From: Candidatus Desulfaltia sp.
GTDB taxonomy: Bacteria; Desulfobacterota; Desulfobacteria; Desulfobacterales; ETH-SRB1
Assembly: GCA_030656555.1 (NCBI GenBank)
Contig: JAUSPN010000045.1
Coordinates: forward strand, 1 to 64,000
Length of the DNA: 64,000 nucleotides
Direction of reading: 5' to 3'
The notes beneath the pieces were generated by a model, which was not told where the DNA came from, made no database searches, and was given only the letters and a program-made list of their open reading frames with translations. Positions 33,625 through 41,913 of the stretch are shown here, in pieces (the stretch's first letter is position 1; each line of letters opens with the position of its first letter). The translations under genes were made by a program, and so were the position numbers.

Positions 33625-35049
33625 TTATTCCTCCTTATAACTCAGCTCTTTTGCCTTTGAAATAATTTGAAAGAGTTCCTTGCCTGATACCGGGTTGTCC
33701 GGCAGAAACTCCCCATCCTTGTTCAGCTTCACGATATTTAACCCTGCCACTGTTTGAATTTGATTAAACAGTGGATGAGACTCATGAACGTCTTTTATAG
33801 CAACAGATTTCGCATCGGGAAAGTCAAAATACACAAACAGGGAGTACGCCATGTCACCCCTTTTTGCCGGCATATCCGGATGAAATTCATATTTGCCGAT
33901 ATCATCAAACAATCCTCTGGAAACAGCGGTCTCAATAAATTTATACTCATTTCCGGCATAATCCACATCCTTGAAGTCCCCATATTTATGTTTAATGTCT
34001 GGTTTTTTCAGGATATCATGCCTGTAATCCGGAGTCTTTAAGGGAATATTCATTATTTTAATGAACATTTCCGCGAATTCAGCCCTGGTAATGATCGATT
34101 TTTCTTTAAGCGGGGTTACATCATTGAATCTTTCGGGGTATAAAATTCTCCCTGTTTCATATATCCCGTCCAACAACCGCAGTGTGGGGCGCGATACGAT
34201 CTTTTCATCGATTATGTAAATTTTCCCCTCCCTTACCGCCTTGATGGCTCTAAACCCCCCTTCCTCCATAATACGTCTCACCTTTGCGCGATTCATGACC
34301 CCTCTCTGCGCAAGATAGACATCTATTTCCTTTGCATGGGATAAAATGCGCTCCTTGCCATAAGCCGCGATATTGGTTCCTCTTACAGCCTTTGCGTCAG
34401 CGGCGACATTTATGCCGCCTGCGCTCTTTAAGGCAAAGATGGCAATGGAGGATGGAGAGAATGTCTTCATCTTGCTGTGAATAGCCTCAAAGTAAACCTT
34501 TTTTCGCTCTGAGAGCGGGATCGCCTTTACAAGGGAATTGATCTCGCGAATCCCGGCCTGAAATTGCCCTATCATCTTCTGGGCCTGGATCTCCCTTCCC
34601 GTTAACCTTCCCAGATTCTTCCAGTATGAATAGACCTCCTCCATCGTGTTTGGCTGCAATGAAACGACCGTGATCCCCGCTTTTTGAAGCTTTGCTGTCA
34701 GGTTTTTGTATCCCTGTGCGATCATCGGTCTTATCAGGACCAGATCAGGACGGGCAGCGATGAATTTTTCCGCATCATCATGATAGCTGAATATCGGTTT
34801 GGTCATTGCCTGCGGAGGGTAGGCCTCATTTTCAGATACCCCTGTTATTTCCCGGTCAAGACCGAGAGAAAACAGATTCTCCGTATGCGCGCCATAGAGA
34901 GAAATTATCCTCATGAAAGGTTCTTTTACGGTAATTCTGCTCCCCGATTCATCAGTAAAACTATTACTCTCTCCCTTTCCAGAAGCAACAGAAGCTGCCG
35001 CTAAAACCGATATTATAACGACCAAAACAGCAAATATCTTTTTCCTCAT
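33625..35049 (-). CDS. Periplasmic binding protein (BtuF/FecB-like) with C-terminal SLH repeats
   Basis: Residues 1-24 form a signal peptide; about 28-295 are a helical-backbone solute-binding domain (MRIISLYGAHTENLFSLGL near the start). The tail (about 310-474) resembles three S-layer homology repeats, for example FKDVDYAGNEYKFIETAVSRG and a following FHPDMPAKRGDMAYSLF. At 474 aa it is about 170 longer than normal binding proteins. SLH repeats usually anchor proteins to cell-wall polymers, and their presence on an ABC binding protein is odd. Neighbouring permease and ATPase overlap it; the ligand is probably a corrinoid, heme or metal chelate. Confidence 0.82.
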   Translation of the reverse strand: MRKKIFAVLVVIISVLAAASVASGKGESNSFTDESGSRITVKEPFMRIISLYGAHTENLFSLGLDREITGVSENEAYPPQAMTKPIFSYHDDAEKFIAARPDLVLIRPMIAQGYKNLTAKLQKAGITVVSLQPNTMEEVYSYWKNLGRLTGREIQAQKMIGQFQAGIREINSLVKAIPLSERKKVYFEAIHSKMKTFSPSSIAIFALKSAGGINVAADAKAVRGTNIAAYGKERILSHAKEIDVYLAQRGVMNRAKVRRIMEEGGFRAIKAVREGKIYIIDEKIVSRPTLRLLDGIYETGRILYPERFNDVTPLKEKSIITRAEFAEMFIKIMNIPLKTPDYRHDILKKPDIKHKYGDFKDVDYAGNEYKFIETAVSRGLFDDIGKYEFHPDMPAKRGDMAYSLFVYFDFPDAKSVAIKDVHESHPLFNQIQTVAGLNIVKLNKDGEFLPDNPVSGKELFQIISKAKELSYKEE

Positions 35050-35843
35050 ACCGAAGCCCCTCTTTTAAATACCACCTGTTTTGAATTTGAATACCGGTCA
35101 AAATATATCCTGGACTCCACTTTAAAGACATCTTTTACATTCTGTTCGTTTAAAACATCATCTATATTCCCCCCTGAAACCATTCTGCCTGATTTCATAA
35201 AGATCAACTCATCACAGTAAGCCGCGGCCAGGTTCAGGTTATGCAGCGCGGCAATAACAGTTCTCTTTTTCAGCCTCACACCATCCGCCACGATATCCAG
35301 AATGTTTAACGTATACTGGATGTCCATATTGGATGTGCCTTCGTCCAGTATCAAAACAGGCGTGTCCTGGGCAAGGGCCCTTGCAAAAACGACCCGCTGT
35401 TTCTCTCCCCCGCTCAGTTCCGTAATATATTTATCCTTGAACCTGTTAATCTCCATCTTCTCCATTATTTCATCCACGATCTTTAAGTCTTCGGTTGAAG
35501 GAGAAGCAAACCTCGGGATATGGGGGTGCCGACCCATAAGGACTATCTCTTTGACAGAAAAGGGGAAATTAATATAAAAATCCTGGGGAACAAGGGCTAT
35601 CTCCTTTGCCAGTTTTCTTCTCGTATATTCCTTTATGTCTCGTCCCAGGTATTTAATCGTTCCTGATTCGGGCGCTTTGTTTTGAATCAAAAGATCGAGA
35701 AAGGTCGTTTTGCCGCATCCGTTAGGCCCGACAATACCATAAAATTTCCCCTGTTCTATGGTTAAAGAAAGATTATCCAGTGCCCTGTTTTTCCCGTAAC
35801 AAAAAACGATATCCCTGACTTTAAAAACCGTTTTTCTATCCAT
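35046..35843 (-). CDS. ABC transporter ATPase, FecE/BtuD family
   Basis: A 265-aa ATPase with Walker A GPNGCGKTT (about 38-46), signature LSGGEKQRVVFA near 140 and Walker B VLILDEGTSNMD. The Walker B follow-on reads DEGTSNMD rather than the usual DEPTSALD. It overlaps the permease start (eight bases) and the binding-protein gene (four bases), so the three form one transporter for a metal chelate or corrinoid. Confidence 0.88.
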   Translation of the reverse strand: MDRKTVFKVRDIVFCYGKNRALDNLSLTIEQGKFYGIVGPNGCGKTTFLDLLIQNKAPESGTIKYLGRDIKEYTRRKLAKEIALVPQDFYINFPFSVKEIVLMGRHPHIPRFASPSTEDLKIVDEIMEKMEINRFKDKYITELSGGEKQRVVFARALAQDTPVLILDEGTSNMDIQYTLNILDIVADGVRLKKRTVIAALHNLNLAAAYCDELIFMKSGRMVSGGNIDDVLNEQNVKDVFKVESRIYFDRYSNSKQVVFKRGASV

Positions 35844-36897
35844 CGGTTCTTCCTATACGTCTCTTTCTGAAAATATAGCAGAAAAAGGGGCCGCCAATAA
35901 GAGCAGTCAAAACGCCTATCGGTATTTCCCTTGGCAAAACAGCCCTTGTTATTGTATCAGCACACAAAAGGAGGATAGCGCCCACCAGGACAGAGGCAGG
36001 AATCAACCTTCTGTTATCCGGTCCCACAAAGAAACGCATTAAGTGGGGAATGATAAGGCCCACAAAACCGATAATACCTGAGACCGAAACACATACGGCA
36101 GTGATCAGAGATGCGGTTATCAGAAGTATTACCCTTACTTTATTTGTCTCAATACCCAGAGAACCGGCAGACCGGTCGCCCAATGACATTATATTCAGAT
36201 CACGGGCAAAGAAGATGCAGATTGAAAATCCGATCGATACAAACACTAAAGTCAAAAAAACATCGGCCCAGGTCTTTGAACCAAAACTGCCCATCAACCA
36301 GAATATTATAATTGAGACCTGTTCATCGGCCACATATTTTAAAAAGCTTATCCCCGCGGATAATATTGCCGCGACAATAATACCGGATAATATCAAAGTG
36401 TGGGAAGATGCCTGGCCATTGAAAGAGGATAAAAACATCACCGCAAAAAGGGTGGCAACCGCTCCGATAAACGCAAATAACGGCACAGAATAAATCCCCA
36501 GAAAGGTTATATCGAGAAGCAAAGCGATGGACGCGCCAAAAGCGGCCCCGGCAGATATCCCCAGCGTATATGGATCGGCTAAAGGGTTTAACAAAATGCC
36601 CTGAAAGATTGCTCCCGCGATTGAGAGGCCCGCGCCCACGATGGCGGCAGTCAGAATACGCGGCAACCTGACCTCCGATACAACGTATGGGAAAACCGTG
36701 TCTATTCCGTTTAACAATTCATGATTGCCGGTTATTTTAGAAACTATTATCCTTATCACCTCAAAGGGGGATATCTTTAAGTATCCCATCCCTGTTGAGA
36801 GTATAACCACAATAAAAAGAAAGACCGCCAGCAAAAGGGTTTGGCCCCCCACTCTCATGGAGGCAGAAGGCGCAAACCCATCTTTTTTCGTCATCAT
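35836..36897 (-). CDS. ABC transporter permease, FecCD family
   Basis: A 353-aa permease with about ten helices. EVRLPRILTAAIVGAGLSIAG near 75-95 and SGIIGFVGLIIPHLMRFFVGP near 279-299 are family marks. It is adjacent to cbiK without a gap. This is a second FecCD-type system, distinct from btuC at 21489. Confidence 0.9.
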   Translation of the reverse strand: MMTKKDGFAPSASMRVGGQTLLLAVFLFIVVILSTGMGYLKISPFEVIRIIVSKITGNHELLNGIDTVFPYVVSEVRLPRILTAAIVGAGLSIAGAIFQGILLNPLADPYTLGISAGAAFGASIALLLDITFLGIYSVPLFAFIGAVATLFAVMFLSSFNGQASSHTLILSGIIVAAILSAGISFLKYVADEQVSIIIFWLMGSFGSKTWADVFLTLVFVSIGFSICIFFARDLNIMSLGDRSAGSLGIETNKVRVILLITASLITAVCVSVSGIIGFVGLIIPHLMRFFVGPDNRRLIPASVLVGAILLLCADTITRAVLPREIPIGVLTALIGGPFFCYIFRKRRIGRTDG

Positions 36898-37878
36898 CTA
36901 CAGCCCAATCTGATTATCCCGGGCAACATCTTTCAGGTGCTGAATGAAGATCTTTCCGATTTCAGAACTTTCACCGAGTCCATGGATTACGGTGACAACC
37001 TTAATCCCCTTCGACTTGATGGTTGTCTTCCAGGAATCATCTTCATCGCCGGCCATGTCGTTATTGGCATGGTCGCCGGCAACTATCATTAAAGGTTTTA
37101 ACACAACGTTTCTTATCCCGTCTTTAACCAGACCCGCGACAACATAATCAAGGGAGGGAAAGCCTTCAACTACGCCCACATATGCGGGTGTTTCAGGATA
37201 CATTTTTCTTAAGGTTTCCTGAAATTCTATATACGCTCCTGTAGATAACACCTCATTCCCGTGCCCCATGTAAACCAGGGCCGCTTTATTTTTCCTGGCC
37301 AGCTCTACGTCGGCCTTAAGCGCTTTTGCGGCAACTTCCAGGTCTTTATAGTAAGGGTATTCGTCTCCCTTCTTCCCCAACAACGGCCTGCCCAGAACTA
37401 TTTTCTTGAAAGGCTTATGCTTGGTTCTAACCGCAGCAATAGAATCCAGGCCTTCCACACACGACTTCAAATCCAGGTACTCCTCACCTTCAAAAACATG
37501 GGTGGGCTGTACAATGATTGTAGTATAACCTTCATCTTGCAGGCCCGTTATGGTAGCAAGGGGTCCTTTAACATACAGGATCTCTTCGGAAATATTTTTG
37601 TTTTCCTTCAGGAATTTCTCATCATTCTGCCTTGCATGCCAGATGTTCCTGATAATGTAAGAGGTAAAAGCCAGTTTTACCTTCACCCCGGGAAAGGCAT
37701 CCTGAACCTGTTTTTGAATACCTGTAATGGCCGCCATCGCCGAAGGATAACTTGTGCCGAACTGGGCCAGGACAATCGCTTTCTTCTCCTTTTGAGCCTC
37801 CATTGCAAAAGAAGAAACAACCAGTGTCAGAGACATGGCTATCACCGCAAAGATCAAACCTAACTTCTTCATAATCAA
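36898..37878 (-). CDS. cbiK: Secreted CbiK-type cobaltochelatase
   Basis: Class II chelatase that inserts Co(II) into sirohydrochlorin in the anaerobic pathway. The N-terminus (about 1-27, with LIFAVIAMSLTLVVSSFA) is a signal peptide, as known for the periplasmic CbiK of Desulfovibrio vulgaris. The metal-site segments YMGHGNE and GDHANND and the chelatase opening IVLAQFGTSYPSA are present. Length 326 aa. Neighbours are an outer-membrane porin and a FecCD ABC transporter. A periplasmic enzyme would act on imported or exported tetrapyrrole or in metal binding rather than on the cytosolic pool; no cytosolic chelatase is seen in the window. Confidence 0.9.
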   Translation of the reverse strand: MIMKKLGLIFAVIAMSLTLVVSSFAMEAQKEKKAIVLAQFGTSYPSAMAAITGIQKQVQDAFPGVKVKLAFTSYIIRNIWHARQNDEKFLKENKNISEEILYVKGPLATITGLQDEGYTTIIVQPTHVFEGEEYLDLKSCVEGLDSIAAVRTKHKPFKKIVLGRPLLGKKGDEYPYYKDLEVAAKALKADVELARKNKAALVYMGHGNEVLSTGAYIEFQETLRKMYPETPAYVGVVEGFPSLDYVVAGLVKDGIRNVVLKPLMIVAGDHANNDMAGDEDDSWKTTIKSKGIKVVTVIHGLGESSEIGKIFIQHLKDVARDNQIGL

Positions 37879-37898
37879 AACCTCCTTTAGATTTACCC

Positions 37899-39068
37899 TT
37901 AAAACTCTATCGCCACTCTGGCAAAGACCTCATCCACAGTATCATCAACGGTACTGCCGGCTGCCTTTTCGTAGTTGCTCCTGCGATACTCAAGCATAAG
38001 TGTGGTTGTAAAATTATCTTTTTCAAAGAGTTTATAGTTTGCGCCTACTGAGTACCTGTTCTCCAGACTTCCGTCCTGATTGCCGCTTTTGTCATCGTCA
38101 AAGGCCTCATACCTGAGTGCTATCTCTAAGGGATCTATAACCTGACATGCGATTGCGCCAAACCAGGCCGATTCCTTGTATTCCTTATTGTCTGGCGCAT
38201 TCTTTTCCCTTTCGAGAGCGGCAACGTACTCGGCATCGAAGGTAAAGATACCGATCTGGTATTCTATAGTTCCGCCTGCCGTCTCATTGCGGCTTCCCTG
38301 TCCGGGTTCCGAATCAAAATAGGTACTGAGATTCAACCCCTCTATCGGCGCTATGGAAACATTTAAAACATAGGAATCAACATTATCCGTCGGATCGGGA
38401 TTGGGAGCGGGATCTCTTGCCCAACCGTAACTTGCTCCCGACAATTTATCCGCCAGTACCTCACCCTTGTAAACTGTAGCTGACATATCAAGCCCCAGCA
38501 AATCGGGTGTAAATCCTATGGTGGCGCCTGATTTGGCAACCTCATAGCAATCCTTGGTGATGGGATCACTGATTAAATGGCTGTTGAACACGCCAAAGGG
38601 CTGGCCTCTCTTGCCGCCTACAAAATACAGGGGAAACCCCTCTTTCTGTATGGTAATCGTCGCCTCATCCCAGAAGACCCTGTCATTAGTACCATCATCA
38701 AGGTTTTCGCCCTTGAGAACGAAATTACCAGTCACCCACTCGTGAAATTTTGCCTCGACCCCAAGCTGCACTGTTCCGATATCGAGGTTAGAGGTGGAAT
38801 CGCTGTTTGCAACTGTAGTACTGCTCGGATCCTTATAGGTATAATCCAGTTCAATGGCTCCGGTTATGGTTATATTTTCACTTAGTTTACCGAGTATATC
38901 CTTCTGTTCCTTTTCCTGCTTCTCAACCTTTCCTTCAAGTTGCTCAATGCGCTGCTTTAACTCCTCCAATTCGCTCTGGGCTGAGACAGAACTCAGCGGC
39001 AGAAAGAAAAAGAAACAGAAGAGGATTGAAAATAATACAAACAAATTGATTTTGTTCTTGCCAAGCAT
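37899..39068 (-). CDS. LbtU-like outer-membrane porin with N-terminal coiled coil
   Basis: A 389-aa beta-barrel protein: signal peptide (about 1-30), a coiled coil (about 31-62, SELEELKQRIEQLEG and on), then antiparallel strands ending in Phe (VAIEF). The arrangement ITGAIELDYTY and the long even barrel recall the LbtU siderophore porin family, which lacks a TonB plug. It is the first gene after a promoter, a cobalamin riboswitch and a terminator, so expression should fall when cobalamin is plentiful. A role in corrinoid, cobalt or tetrapyrrole entry is therefore likely but not shown. Confidence 0.78.
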   Translation of the reverse strand: MLGKNKINLFVLFSILFCFFFFLPLSSVSAQSELEELKQRIEQLEGKVEKQEKEQKDILGKLSENITITGAIELDYTYKDPSSTTVANSDSTSNLDIGTVQLGVEAKFHEWVTGNFVLKGENLDDGTNDRVFWDEATITIQKEGFPLYFVGGKRGQPFGVFNSHLISDPITKDCYEVAKSGATIGFTPDLLGLDMSATVYKGEVLADKLSGASYGWARDPAPNPDPTDNVDSYVLNVSIAPIEGLNLSTYFDSEPGQGSRNETAGGTIEYQIGIFTFDAEYVAALEREKNAPDNKEYKESAWFGAIACQVIDPLEIALRYEAFDDDKSGNQDGSLENRYSVGANYKLFEKDNFTTTLMLEYRRSNYEKAAGSTVDDTVDEVFARVAIEF

Positions 39069-39188
39069 AAAAACCTCCTTTCCTCCCTCGAGGAATGTGG
39101 TGAAAGTTCAGGTTTCGTCCAGGTCTCAACGAAACCGACAAAATCCGTCCAGAACCTCTCAATTCTCACCCCCTTTCTTCATAACTCA

Positions 39189-39230
39189 TAAAAAAAATCC
39201 CCGAACCGATATGAAATCGACCCGGGGATT
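39189..39230 (-). terminator. Intrinsic terminator after the porin/cbi riboswitch
   Basis: On the minus strand AATCCCCGGGTCGAT and ATCGGTTCGGGGAT pair and are followed by eight T. It lies about 120 bases before the porin start and is nearly the same as the terminators at 19916 and 48039. Confidence 0.88.
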
Positions 39231-39291
39231 GCCCTTTTTAATCCTCAGATTCTTAACGCTTAGCCCCCTGTCCACGAGGTTGCCAAACAAT

Positions 39292-39457
39292 GTTTCAGGC
39301 AGGTCTTCTGGCTCTCGGATCATCCTACTTGCCGCGCCTTCCCACCCAGCTTAAACTGGACAGTGACATTTTTACGGCGTTCGTCCCCGATTACAGCGAC
39401 GGGCTCGCTCCCGATTTTCACGGGATTCCCTTTTGTGCCTTAATGGCACCCGAAACT
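39292..39457 (-). promoter_or_regulatory. Cobalamin riboswitch of the porin-cbi operon
   Basis: Class-I cobalamin riboswitch: closing stem GTTTC/GAAAC, AAAGGGAATCCCGTGAAAATC, the box GCCCGTCGCTGTAATC, GGGAAGGCG and GAGCCAGAAGACCTGCCTG are read on the minus strand. With the terminator at 39189 it should attenuate the porin-cbiK-ABC-cbi operon when cobalamin is high. Confidence 0.92.
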
Positions 39458-39465
39458 AAGTGTTT

Positions 39466-39493
39466 ATGCTACTCATTTCCTCGAATATGTCAA
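39466..39493 (-). promoter_or_regulatory. Promoter of the porin-cbi operon
   Basis: Minus strand TTGACA (39488-39493), 16-base spacer, TAGCAT (39466-39471). The expected start of transcription falls at about 39458, exactly where the riboswitch closing stem begins. Confidence 0.6.
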
Positions 39494-39567
39494 TGAAAAA
39501 ACATAACTACTCGGGTTCACAGTTCAAGGGTTCAAGGTTAGAGAGCCCTTATTGCTGTTTTTATATT

Positions 39568-40248
39568 TCATTTTTCTGCCAATTCACATTCCAATATGTC
39601 GAGAAAGCAGCGCTTATCCCGGGTAATTTTTTCAGATTTCAAGATGTTGATCCTTTTCTTGAATATGGGTCCCGATAATACAAAAGTATGGTACTCTCCG
39701 CCTTCGCCGGAAATATCAACTCCTTTGATTTTCGAGATATCCAGCACAAAATCATAATCAATCATGCGCCCCAGCCATTCCGGACCCAATACATCTTTTT
39801 TTGTAGCCACAACAATAGCTTTGAACCCAGTTTCTATCAGCTCTTTTATGAGGTTTTCCCTGTTCTTTTCTCCCCACAGGGGCAAGATGGCTTCCATCCC
39901 TGATTCTCTGCTGACCCTTTCCACCCATTCCCTGTGCTCCTCCAGATCGATGTCCCCAAATATTCCTGCCTCAATCCCTTGATCTTTCAAGCCGAACAGA
40001 GCCTTTTTGAATTCTACTTCGTATGTTTCCCAGGAACTTCGAGGCTGAACTATTGCAAGATCCATTGCCTCGGCTTGCAATCGCAGGACGCTCGTCCTGA
40101 TACCATGGGATCGAGTTGTCTCGCCGTTTTCAGCCACCATGTTTAAGAGATGGGTTACATGAAAATCTTTCATCGCCCTGTAATACGAAAGAGCCGCATC
40201 TTTTCCTCCGCTCCACGAAACAAAAGCCTTTACTTTACTTCTTTCCAT
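39568..40248 (-). CDS. COG2102-type PP-loop ATPase (diphthine-ammonia ligase-like)
   Basis: A 226-aa adenine nucleotide alpha-hydrolase fold protein. The PP-loop SGGKDAALSYYRA lies at 13-25 and the family C-terminal motif EGGEYHTFV near 187. Eukaryotic relatives amidate diphthine using ammonia and ATP; bacteria lack diphthamide, so the bacterial substrate is unknown. It overlaps the AsnB-like gene by 19 bases and lies just before the riboswitch of the cbi operon. A decayed second copy lies beside cobO copy 1 (16915-17097). This repeated association suggests a role in corrinoid amidation or salvage, which is inference. Confidence 0.8.
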   Translation of the reverse strand: MERSKVKAFVSWSGGKDAALSYYRAMKDFHVTHLLNMVAENGETTRSHGIRTSVLRLQAEAMDLAIVQPRSSWETYEVEFKKALFGLKDQGIEAGIFGDIDLEEHREWVERVSRESGMEAILPLWGEKNRENLIKELIETGFKAIVVATKKDVLGPEWLGRMIDYDFVLDISKIKGVDISGEGGEYHTFVLSGPIFKKRINILKSEKITRDKRCFLDILECELAEK

Positions 40249-41177
40249 CCAGCAACCTCTCCGCAGACTTTACAGTGAAAAGCTCTTTGATTCATACCAG
40301 CACCGCAACACTCACATATTTTTTGTCCCTTTTCAGGAGCGGGAATTTCTCCAACCACATCCTTATAAATACGGTAATAATAGAAATGTTCCTTGTTCCA
40401 GAATCTTATTGGAAAATCCTTCTTTGCTTTTTCGAACTCTTCATTCGATATCTTTGCTTCAACAACCTTTCTAAGTTCCGTCATGCCGGAACCGTATTCC
40501 AGAGCCCTCTTGCTCTGCCAAAGTACTTCTTGCGGCAACACACCTTCAAAAGCCTTTCTCAGAATCCACTTTCCCCAGGTTTTCCCGTTTTCTCTTCTGA
40601 TCTTAAGATCAACATCAATACCTTGACTGAAATCCATAAACTCTTTATCCAGAAAAGGTTGTCTTATATCGATTCCAATGGCTTTCCCGATTTTATTCGA
40701 ACTAAACTGCATGGCAGTGTACATTCTATTCATGTATTCTTCCAAATTTTTTATTTTCAACATGAAATCGTAGCCCGCAAAGATTTCATCGCTTCCATCG
40801 CCTGTTATCATGCCGTTGGCACCCATATCTTTCGCACATTTGAGTCCCAGATAGGCTGTCACATCGTTAGGGATGGCTGGATCAAAACTCTCCAGTATCT
40901 TTATGACTTCAGGTATAGCAGCGATGGCTTCTTCAATTTTCACAGTCTTGTGATAATGATCCAGTTTGAGAAAATTCGCCACCTTTTCAGCGTAATACCG
41001 ATCCTCTCCGTGCAATTCAAGCCCGACAGAAATGGTCTTACTGCCTTCAGAATAAGCAGCCACAAGGGCGGAATCAAGCCCGCCGGAAAAGAGTATCCCT
41101 TCCGCCTGATTTCTGCTGACTGCTTTTGCAAACCTTCTTTTCAGTTCGCAAAAAAGAGGCCTCTCATCTTTTTTCAT
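40230..41177 (-). CDS. Asparagine-synthetase-like PP-loop protein with C-terminal zinc ribbon
   Basis: A 315-aa protein corresponding to the synthetase half of AsnB: PP-loop SGGLDS (31-36), SIDV-like nucleotide contacts, GDGSDEIFAGYD near 150 and a basic helix region. The N-terminal glutaminase domain and its catalytic Cys2 are absent, so it should use free ammonia or another donor. The C-terminus holds CECCGAG and CKVCG, a zinc ribbon. Such short forms are seen in archaea and some anaerobes; the acceptor is unknown. It is translationally coupled to the COG2102 ATPase. Confidence 0.8.
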   Translation of the reverse strand: MKKDERPLFCELKRRFAKAVSRNQAEGILFSGGLDSALVAAYSEGSKTISVGLELHGEDRYYAEKVANFLKLDHYHKTVKIEEAIAAIPEVIKILESFDPAIPNDVTAYLGLKCAKDMGANGMITGDGSDEIFAGYDFMLKIKNLEEYMNRMYTAMQFSSNKIGKAIGIDIRQPFLDKEFMDFSQGIDVDLKIRRENGKTWGKWILRKAFEGVLPQEVLWQSKRALEYGSGMTELRKVVEAKISNEEFEKAKKDFPIRFWNKEHFYYYRIYKDVVGEIPAPEKGQKICECCGAGMNQRAFHCKVCGEVAGWKEVK

Positions 41178-41189
41178 ACCTCACCTAAA

Positions 41190-41237
41190 TCAGTTTAACC
41201 TTGAACCTCTGAACCGTGAACAGTTACACATGAACAT
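41190..41237. repeat. Solitary GAACCGTGAACAGTTAC arm
   Basis: AACCTTGAACCTCTGAACCG continuing into TGAACAGTTAC matches one arm of the GTTCAAGG elements. It lies just upstream of the AsnB-like gene, with no opposite arm nearby. Confidence 0.5.
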
Positions 41238-41277
41238 ATCCTTTCACCTTTTAACTGCTCCTGACATTTGTGATAAG

Positions 41278-41460
41278 CTACTTTTTCATTCTTTCTGCTA
41301 AAGCAGCAGTTAGATTCATAATCTTCTCACCGGTTTTTTCATTCAATAACCCCATACCACAGGAAGAGGTAAATAGTGAGTTTTTCAAAATCTGTGTTAC
41401 CGCAACAATGAAGCCCTATCAATATATCTTCCCGCTCATTTGTAAAATCAATGAGGTCAT
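41278..41460 (-). pseudogene. 3' remnant of a short MetE-like methionine synthase gene
   Basis: On the minus strand one frame reads NDLIDFTNEREDILIGLHCC GNTDFEK, the zinc-site region of MetE-like enzymes. It then shifts frame to SLFTSSCGMGLLNEKTGEKI and a stop at 41278, resembling their C-terminus. Roughly 90 residues between the two parts are missing. It continues the fragment at 42893-43520, from which it is separated by hldD and the gcvT fragment. Confidence 0.8.
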
Positions 41461-41913
41461 TTAATCAAGCTTGCCTAAAATACTAGAGGCATTTTTTAAC
41501 TTTACCTCGCCGGTCAGATTTTTACGCAGGCGCTCCTCATCGCTTTTTGTAGTAGCGGCATTTACTACAAGCATCCATTTATTTAAAGAAATTCTGTAAG
41601 CAACCAGATCATCAATAATCCCTCCCTGCGCATTAAGAATAAATCCGTAACGGCAGGAATTTAAAGGCATACTTTTGAGATTTACTGTTAATAACATATC
41701 GAGATTGCTTTTATTTAAATCAGCCTCAACCTCAAACTCTCCCATATGGCAGATATCAAAGAGCCCGCAACTTTTGCGCGTCCAGTTATGCTCTTCAATA
41801 ATACCGCTATATTGAATAGGCATAAGCCAGCCGCCAAAAGGGGCCATCTTTACCCTTAAACTTTTATGCTTTTCAATAAGGAGGGTTGAATTGAGGTTTT
41901 GATTCTCTTCCAT
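41461..41913 (-). pseudogene. gcvT fragment (N-terminal third of aminomethyltransferase)
   Basis: The 150-aa frame matches the start of GcvT, the T-protein of the glycine cleavage system: HKSLRVKMAPFGGWLMPIQY, CGLFDICHMGEFEVEA, LNAQGGIIDDLVAYR and MLVVNAATTKSDEE. It stops after SSILGKLD where intact GcvT (about 360 aa) would go on with the LQGP segment. It begins directly at the hldD stop, so they were an operon before truncation. Confidence 0.85.

Larger units (their letters stand above)
39069..39567. other. Regulatory region of the corrin operon
   Basis: This 499-base gap holds, in transcription order on the minus strand, a GTTCAAGG-type half repeat (about 39504-39540), a promoter (39466-39493), a cobalamin riboswitch (39292-39457), an intrinsic terminator (39189-39230), and a leader ending in AGGAGG before the porin gene. 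No ORF is called. Confidence 0.8.

Noticed and set aside
40116-41198. 360-codon plus-strand ORF opposite the AsnB-like and ATPase genes
   Set aside because: It is antisense to two well-recognised overlapping genes, is rich in Phe/Ser/Leu as expected of a shadow frame, and has no family resemblance.
41270-41464. 64-codon plus-strand ORF
   Set aside because: The minus strand of the same stretch encodes recognisable MetE-like zinc-site and C-terminal remnants, so the plus frame is a shadow.
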